Under the pieces are notes generated by a model that was not told where the DNA came from, searched no databases, and was given only the letters and a program-made list of their open reading frames with translations. From a bacterium BMS3Abin08 (GTDB lineage Bacteria > Nitrospirota > Thermodesulfovibrionia > Thermodesulfovibrionales > JdFR-85), in NCBI GenBank assembly GCA_002897935.1, contig BDTA01000016.1:1-41775 (forward strand): 41,775 bases of DNA, read 5' to 3'. Position numbers and translations under genes: made by a program. Below, in pieces: positions 36,616 to 41,775 of this stretch (the stretch's first letter is position 1; the number at the start of each line of letters is the position of its first letter).

Positions 36616-39600
36616 ATGAGAGCAGTTTTATATACCTGTCTTTTTGTCTGGTCCATCCTGTTAATCACTCCGTGTATTGAGGCAGCGAATAATCAGCCTC
36701 TCGAAACCGTGGTAATGCAACTTAAATGGCGGCATCAATTCCAGTTTGCAGGGTATTATGCCGCCATCGAGAAGGGATACTACAGGCAGGCCGGGTTGGA
36801 GGTTATCCTGAAGGAATGGAAGCCCGGTATGATCGTAGCCGATGAAGTGGTGTCCGGACGGGCTGATTTTGGCGTTGATATGCCTGTGCTGCTCCTTGAA
36901 AGGCAGCGGGGGAACCCCGTTGTTGTACTTGCAGCCATCTTTCAACACTCGCCGGAGGTGCTGGTTGCAAAAAAAGACTCAGGAATTGTGACACCTCATG
37001 ACCTGCTCGGGCGACGTGTAATGCTCAATCCCCATGGTAACTCCGAGATCCGGGCAATGTTGTTGAATGAGGCAGTACGTCCTGAGGATATTGAGATTGT
37101 CGATCATACGTGGAATCTTAATGACCTGGTTCAGGGGAAAGTGGATGCCTTTTCAGGATACGTAACAGACCTGCCTTTTCTTCTCGGAGAACAGGGAATT
37201 GCCTACTCCGTGATCCGCCCGGTCAGTTACGGCATCGATTTTTATGGTGATTGCCTGTTTACTTCAGAAAAGGAAATAAAGGACCACCCGGTACGGGTAA
37301 GGGCTTTCCTCGAGGCCAGCCTGCGCGGCTGGGAGTATGCCATGGAGCATCCAAAGGAAATCATTGAGCTGATACTCACCAAATACAGCACAAAAAGGAG
37401 TCGGCCGGCCCTGCACTATGAGGCTGACAGGATGCGTGAACTGATACTGCCGCGGTTCATAGAGATCGGACATATGAACCCTGGCCGCTGGAAACATATC
37501 GCCGATACCTTTGTGAATTTGGGGATGCTCAGCCCGGATTACTCCCTTAAAGGCTTTCTCTACAAGCCGGATCTCAACCCCGATTATACCTGGGTGCGAT
37601 GGACAGTGGGGGTAACGGTTTTGGCTCTCCTGCTGGTGAGTGCAGGGGCTGTTTTTCTGTTTTTTTTGAGCAGGCACTTAAGAAATATGGTTGAACAGCG
37701 TACTATGGATCTGTCGAGAATCAATAGAGAACTGGTTTCTGAAATTACAAAACACAAGGAGACGGAAGAAAGGCTCAGGGCGAGTGAAGAACGTTACCGG
37801 TTTTTTCTCAATAGCGCCAATGATGCCATATTTATTCACGGCATAGACCGGGCCGGTCTGCCTTCAACCTTCATTGAAGTCAATGATGGTGCAGCCAGCC
37901 TGCTGGGATACAGAAAGGAGGAACTGTCAAACATGTCTCCTTTTGATATCATTCTACCGGAAAAACATGCAGCTGCGGAAGGATACCTGGTTAAGATTCA
38001 TCTGGGGGAAAAATACATCACTGAAAGCACCTTTGTTGCAAGGGACAAAAAAATAATTCCCGTTGAAATCAGCATGCACGCCTTCGAGCTTCATGGTAAA
38101 AAGATGGTTCTTTCCATAGCAAGGGATATCACCGAGCGCAAGCAGAGGGAGCAAGAACTCCGCAGTTCTGAGAAGAAGTTTGAGATGGCCTTTAGCTCGA
38201 GTCCTGATGCCATCACCATTTCGACCCTTCATGACGGACGGCTCCTTGAAGTGAATGACGCCTTTGAACATAAAAGCGGGTACAGCAGGGAAGAGTCAAT
38301 CGGTAAATCAACCCTTGATCTCGGCCTCTGGATTAGTCCTGAACAGCGCAACGAGTTTATAATGAAGCTTAAGAAGCATGGTGCAATACGTGATTTTGAA
38401 TTTGATTTCAAAACGAAATCAGGTAAGTTTATCCAATGCCTCATTTCAGCAGAACAGATCGAATTTGAAGGGAAACGCTGTATTGTTTCGATTACACGCG
38501 ATATAAGTGCTCGCAAGCGGGCTGAAGAAAAACTTCAGCAGGCAGAAATGATGTACCGCACCATTTTCGAGCAGTCATCCAATGCGATCATTCTTATAGA
38601 TCCTGCAACCACGATGCCTGTTGAGTTCAATGACAGGATCCTGCAGGTGCTTGGATATTCCCACGAGGAATTTTCCACAATGCAGCTTTCAGCAATAGAT
38701 ACAGTATATAGTCCAGGTGGAATAAGAGAGATTATTAAGAAAACGCTTCACGAGGGGAGGCAGGAGTTTGAGGGCAAGCTGAAAACCAAAAGTGGCGGAT
38801 TGATAGACGCCATAATAAGTATGCGAACCATAAAGATAGAGGATAAGCTTTATTTACATACCATAGTTTGCGATATTACCGAACAGATGAGGTTGCAGGA
38901 GCAGTTGCGTCAGGCCCAGAAGATGGAGGCTGTGGGACAGCTTGCAGGCGGTATTGCACATGACTTCAACAATATTCTCACTGCAATTGTCGGCTATGGG
39001 AATATCCTGCAGATAAAGATGGAGAAGGATAACCCCCTAAGTGTCTACGTGGACAATATACTTTTTTCAGCAGAAAAAGCAGCAGATCTCACACATAGCC
39101 TTCTTGCCTTCAGCAGAAAACAGGTTATGGAGGCAAGGCCTGTTGACCTGAATGAGATTATAAGAACTACCGGTAGGTTGCTCCATCGGCTTATCGGAGA
39201 AGACATTGAGTTAAGGACCATTCTCAACAGGGAGGATATGATTGTAATGGCAGACGGTAATCAGCTTGAACAGGTATTAATGAACCTGGCGACCAATGCA
39301 CGTGACGCAATGCCCTGCGGCGGGGGATTAACAATAGAAACCGGAGTTGTTGAAATCGATTCGGAATTTGTGGCTACCCATGGATATGGCACCCCCGGGG
39401 AGTATGCGATGATAGAGGTTTCAGATACCGGTTCAGGGATGGATCAGGAAACGAAAGAGAAAATATTTGAACCCTTTTTCACAACGAAAGGCCCCGGTAA
39501 AGGCACCGGGCTTGGACTCTCTACGGCCTATGGAACAATCAGACAGCACAATGGCTTTATCCATGTATATAGCGAACCCGGGGAAGGCACGGTTTTCAGA

Positions 39601-40050
39601 ATTCACTTGCCCCTTGTTCACATAGAAGTTGAAAAGCTCAAACAGGCCGGAACAGCGATTCCTAAGGCTGGATCCGAGACAATACTATTAGCGGAAGATG
39701 ATGAAACACTGAGGGAATTGACCGCAGAAGTGCTTGCTCAGGTTGGTTATAACATCATAGTTGCAAAAGATGGCGAGGATGCTGTTAAGAGGTTTCATGA
39801 GAACAAGGAGAAAATCGATTTTCTTCTACTTGATGTAATCATGCCCGGCAATAACGGCAAGGAAGTCTACGAAGAAGCAAAAAAAGACCGGCCTGATATA
39901 AAGGCATTATTTATCAGTGGCTACCCGGGCGATGTTCTATATACCAAAGGGATAGGTATATATGAAGAAAAACTGAATATTATAAGCAAACCGGCATCTC
40001 CCTCAACCCTGCTCTCAAAAATCAGGGAAATCCTCGACTCTCCGGCATAA
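36616..40050 (+). CDS. Hybrid sensor histidine kinase with NMT1/THI5-like sensor domain, three PAS domains and a receiver
   Basis: 1144 residues from ATG 36616 (the frame is open to TTG 36571). A signal peptide or first anchor ends near IEAANN. A periplasmic solute-binding domain of the NMT1/THI5 family (about 30-320) starts with QLKWRHQFQFAGYYAAIEKGYY, the segment that binds thiamine-pyrimidine-like or sulfonate-type ligands in transporters. A membrane helix (about 328-352) follows, then PAS domains at about 390-505, 520-635 and 645-760. The kinase core has GGIAHDFNN (His about 782), NLATNARDAM, DTGSGMD and GTGLGLST. The receiver has LLAEDDE and LLLDVIMPG. It can autophosphorylate and relay to its own receiver. 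The ligand, output and target genes are unknown; no response regulator is adjacent. Confidence 0.93.
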   Translation: MRAVLYTCLFVWSILLITPCIEAANNQPLETVVMQLKWRHQFQFAGYYAAIEKGYYRQAGLEVILKEWKPGMIVADEVVSGRADFGVDMPVLLLERQRGNPVVVLAAIFQHSPEVLVAKKDSGIVTPHDLLGRRVMLNPHGNSEIRAMLLNEAVRPEDIEIVDHTWNLNDLVQGKVDAFSGYVTDLPFLLGEQGIAYSVIRPVSYGIDFYGDCLFTSEKEIKDHPVRVRAFLEASLRGWEYAMEHPKEIIELILTKYSTKRSRPALHYEADRMRELILPRFIEIGHMNPGRWKHIADTFVNLGMLSPDYSLKGFLYKPDLNPDYTWVRWTVGVTVLALLLVSAGAVFLFFLSRHLRNMVEQRTMDLSRINRELVSEITKHKETEERLRASEERYRFFLNSANDAIFIHGIDRAGLPSTFIEVNDGAASLLGYRKEELSNMSPFDIILPEKHAAAEGYLVKIHLGEKYITESTFVARDKKIIPVEISMHAFELHGKKMVLSIARDITERKQREQELRSSEKKFEMAFSSSPDAITISTLHDGRLLEVNDAFEHKSGYSREESIGKSTLDLGLWISPEQRNEFIMKLKKHGAIRDFEFDFKTKSGKFIQCLISAEQIEFEGKRCIVSITRDISARKRAEEKLQQAEMMYRTIFEQSSNAIILIDPATTMPVEFNDRILQVLGYSHEEFSTMQLSAIDTVYSPGGIREIIKKTLHEGRQEFEGKLKTKSGGLIDAIISMRTIKIEDKLYLHTIVCDITEQMRLQEQLRQAQKMEAVGQLAGGIAHDFNNILTAIVGYGNILQIKMEKDNPLSVYVDNILFSAEKAADLTHSLLAFSRKQVMEARPVDLNEIIRTTGRLLHRLIGEDIELRTILNREDMIVMADGNQLEQVLMNLATNARDAMPCGGGLTIETGVVEIDSEFVATHGYGTPGEYAMIEVSDTGSGMDQETKEKIFEPFFTTKGPGKGTGLGLSTAYGTIRQHNGFIHVYSEPGEGTVFRIHLPLVHIEVEKLKQAGTAIPKAGSETILLAEDDETLRELTAEVLAQVGYNIIVAKDGEDAVKRFHENKEKIDFLLLDVIMPGNNGKEVYEEAKKDRPDIKALFISGYPGDVLYTKGIGIYEEKLNIISKPASPSTLLSKIREILDSPA

Positions 40051-40135
40051 TCCCTGTATTTAAATTTTGGTTCTTCAGACTTTTCTGTTGGTAACATTAC
40101 ATGCCTTTAACCCCCTGTAATTCCCCAGCATTTTA

Positions 40136-40166
40136 CCGGAACCCCTCGAACCCTTCTGGTTTTTTT
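40136..40166 (+). terminator. Probable terminator after the sensor kinase
   Basis: CCGGAA (40136-40141) pairs with TTCTGG (40154-40159, one G-T) and is followed by seven T residues. Confidence 0.6.
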
Positions 40167-40197
40167 CAACTCTTTTAGAGATAATCCGGGAATCAAT

Positions 40198-40211
40198 ATG
40201 ATTCATATCAT
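40198..40211 (+). promoter_or_regulatory. FNR/CRP-type palindrome upstream of the polyferredoxin gene
   Basis: ATGAT-TCAT-ATCAT is a 5-4-5 palindrome close to the FNR box TTGAT-N4-ATCAA. It is centred about 41 bases before the ATG at 40246. Oxygen or redox control would suit an iron-sulfur membrane protein, but the regulator is not identified. Confidence 0.5.
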
Positions 40212-40245
40212 AAACATAGGTCGACCAAATGATTCAATATAGGGT

Positions 40246-41250
40246 ATGCAAGCACCGGGAAGGGGATACATAAGATACGTACGGTACGGGGTTCAGTTGT
40301 GGTTCCTCCTTGTCATTTCCTTTCTTGGATACAGGTTTTTTCAGTTTGTCTCTCATTTTGAAAAGGGAACGCCTTATGTTCAGAGGCCTCCCTCTGTTGA
40401 AGGATTCCTGCCCATAGCAGGGTTTATGAGCTTCAAATACTCGCTTCTTACGGGTATTGTAGAGCCGGCACATCCTGCGGCACTGGTCCTCTTTGTGGGG
40501 ATAGTTGCCGTCTCACTGGTTCTGAAGAAGGGATTCTGTGGCTGGATATGTCCAATTGGTACGCTTTCTCAATACTTCTGGATGGTGGGAGGGAAGGTTC
40601 GCGGGAGGAATTTTCATATGAACAACAAACTGGATATCCCGCTGCGGTCTGTCAAATACATCATTATGGGTCTGTTTTTGCTGTTGATAGGAGTTGCCAT
40701 GACTCCCAACATGATGGTCCTTTTCTTTATTACCGACTACTACAAGATCGTTGACGTCAAAACAATGAAGTTCTTCACAGATATGTCCCGCATTACCCTG
40801 TTTGTCCTGATAGGGATCGGGTTCTTCAGTCTCATTTACAAGAACTTCTGGTGCCGATATCTCTGCCCATACGGGGCGCTTCTCGGGCTCGTAAGCTTGC
40901 TGAGTCCGCTAAAGATCCGGAGAAACGGGGAGAGGTGTATCCACTGTCATAGCTGCACGGAACACTGTCCTGAGCTGATAGATGTGGAAAGCAAAGAGAG
41001 TGTTTCATCCCCTGAATGCTTTGCCTGCATGACCTGCGTCAGTCATTGTCCGCAAGAAGGCGCTCTGGAGCTTTCGTTGAATATTCACAACCGGAAAAAG
41101 ACAATAAAACCCATAGTATATCCAATTGTGCTTATCCTCATCTTTTACCTCTTCATAGGCTTTGGGATAATGACGAATCATTGGAAATCGAAACTACCCT
41201 ACGGTGAATACAAAAGACTGCTTTCCCCTTTCCAGCATACCCGGAAATAA
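40246..41250 (+). CDS. Membrane 4Fe-4S polyferredoxin of the NapH/CcoG type
   Basis: 334-residue integral membrane electron-transfer protein. Hydrophobic segments lie at about 15-35, 65-90, 130-150 and 180-205, with a last one near 285-305. Two conserved cytoplasmic CxxxCP motifs, FCGWICPIGTLSQ and WCRYLCPYGALLG, are typical of NapH, NosR and CcoG relatives. Two [4Fe-4S] ferredoxin motifs follow: CIHCHSCTEHCP and CFACMTCVSHCPQEGAL. Such proteins pass electrons between quinol and periplasmic or cytoplasmic partners, or help metal-site assembly. No nap, nos or cco gene is adjacent, so the specific role is open. A bidirectional terminator lies about 90 bases downstream. Confidence 0.9.
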   Translation: MQAPGRGYIRYVRYGVQLWFLLVISFLGYRFFQFVSHFEKGTPYVQRPPSVEGFLPIAGFMSFKYSLLTGIVEPAHPAALVLFVGIVAVSLVLKKGFCGWICPIGTLSQYFWMVGGKVRGRNFHMNNKLDIPLRSVKYIIMGLFLLLIGVAMTPNMMVLFFITDYYKIVDVKTMKFFTDMSRITLFVLIGIGFFSLIYKNFWCRYLCPYGALLGLVSLLSPLKIRRNGERCIHCHSCTEHCPELIDVESKESVSSPECFACMTCVSHCPQEGALELSLNIHNRKKTIKPIVYPIVLILIFYLFIGFGIMTNHWKSKLPYGEYKRLLSPFQHTRK

Positions 41251-41258
41251 TAATTTCC

Positions 41259-41302
41259 TTACATTGGCAAGCTCCGGCCTTTGGTCGGAGAGCTTGACCG
41301 GA
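41259..41302 (+). repeat. Dispersed palindromic repeat, family A variant (copy 4)
   Basis: TTACATTGGCAAGCTCCGG, then GGTCGGAG and AGCTTGACC: AAGCTCCG pairs with CGGAGAGCTT with a small bulge. It matches the copy at 18108-18146 and lies nine bases after a gene end, as copies 1 and 3 also do. Confidence 0.65.
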
Positions 41303-41336
41303 TTTGGGATTTATGTCAGGTTAATTCAGACATAAT

Positions 41337-41373
41337 AAAAGGGGAATAGATTACTCAATCTATTCCCCTTTTT
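41337..41373. terminator. Bidirectional intrinsic terminator
   Basis: AAAAGGGGAATAGATT and AATCTATTCCCCTTTT are perfect complements over 16 base pairs around ACTC, with A-runs and T-runs on opposite sides. It can end the plus-strand polyferredoxin transcript and the minus-strand rRNA operon. Confidence 0.93.
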
Positions 41374-41381
41374 ATCTTAAA

Positions 41382-41497
<116 letters not shown>

Positions 41498-41602
41498 AAC
41501 TTTATTTCAGAGTAAATACTATAGCAGTTATAGAGACAGAAAAGCAAGTCTTCGACAACAGGAGGGAGCTGGCAGAAAAGGCAGAAGGGAAAGAGAAAGG
41601 AG

Positions 41603-41775
41603 CAGGTCAAGCCGCACGGTCTATTAGTACTGGTAAGCTGAACACATTACTGTGCTTACACCTCCAGCCTATCAACCTGGTGGTCTTCCAGGGACCTTAA
41701 GGTGTCTTACGACACGGGAGACTTAATCTCGGGGTGGGCTTCCCGCTTAGATGCCTTCAGCGGTTATCCCTTCCG
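41603..41775 (-). rRNA. rrl: 23S ribosomal RNA, 3' end (partial)
   Basis: Complement of the conserved 3' end: the plus-strand text GGTCAAGCCGCACGGTCTAT, then TAGTACTGGTAAGCTGAAC, GCCTATCAACCTGGTGGTCT and CGCTTAGATGCCTTCAGC are standard 23S landmarks. The gene continues beyond the window edge. The order 23S-5S on the minus strand shows an rRNA operon entering from the right. Confidence 0.96.

Overview
The window looks like chromosomal core from a Gram-negative, probably anaerobic bacterium. Evidence for an outer membrane is the complete tolQ-tolR-tolA-tolB-pal-cpoB operon, an apolipoprotein N-acyltransferase, lipoproteins and a large porin-like barrel. The mix of a selenocysteine formate dehydrogenase, formate-tetrahydrofolate ligase, a perfect sigma-54 promoter, an NMT1/THI5-type sensor kinase and dnaA-dnaN-gyrB without recF is compatible with Nitrospirota (Thermodesulfovibrio-like) or Desulfobacterota. 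This is inference from gene content; no 16S sequence is present.

Layout. 1-1501: a pseudoknot-capable leader and the Na+/H+ antiporter nhaA. 1706-9211: a C1/formate block. It holds an NAD-linked formate dehydrogenase with a NuoE-like subunit, a NuoF-like subunit and a catalytic subunit read through an in-frame UGA as selenocysteine. A free-standing cyclic-nucleotide-binding-fold protein and formate-tetrahydrofolate ligase follow. Together they would interconvert CO2/formate and 10-formyl-THF, with NADH and possibly ferredoxin. 9347-11277: a sigma-54-driven outer-membrane barrel gene closed by a strong terminator. 11305-14258 (minus strand): hisC, a CDF metal transporter, a TlpA-type thioredoxin and a small lipoprotein. 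14540-16903: a nitroreductase, tRNA-Phe (minus) and lnt. 16906-23333: prfB with its programmed +1 frameshift, a probable replication origin rich in TGTTGA/TCAACA boxes, then dnaA, dnaN and gyrB. 23360-27924: the Tol-Pal operon. 28096-34231: moaA, a convergent speD-speE polyamine pair, a PilZ protein, a DAHP synthase and aconitase.

34562-36615 is the accessory part. It holds tRNA-Lys and tRNA-Glu, palindromic repeats, a small signal-peptide cupin gene lying between two sequences that resemble integron attC sites, and a broken methyltransferase fragment. No integrase is in the window, so this would be a small integrase-less cassette cluster. 36616-41250: a large hybrid sensor kinase with an NMT1/THI5-like sensor domain, and a membrane polyferredoxin of the NapH/CcoG type behind an FNR/CRP-like palindrome. 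The window ends inside an rRNA operon on the minus strand (5S and the 3' end of 23S).

Two translational recoding events, UGA as Sec in fdhA and the +1 shift at UGA in prfB, split genes in naive ORF calling; both are reconstructed here. Several intergenic gaps carry related hairpin repeats (near 18030, 18108, 27943 and 41261; a second family near 34303 and 35085).
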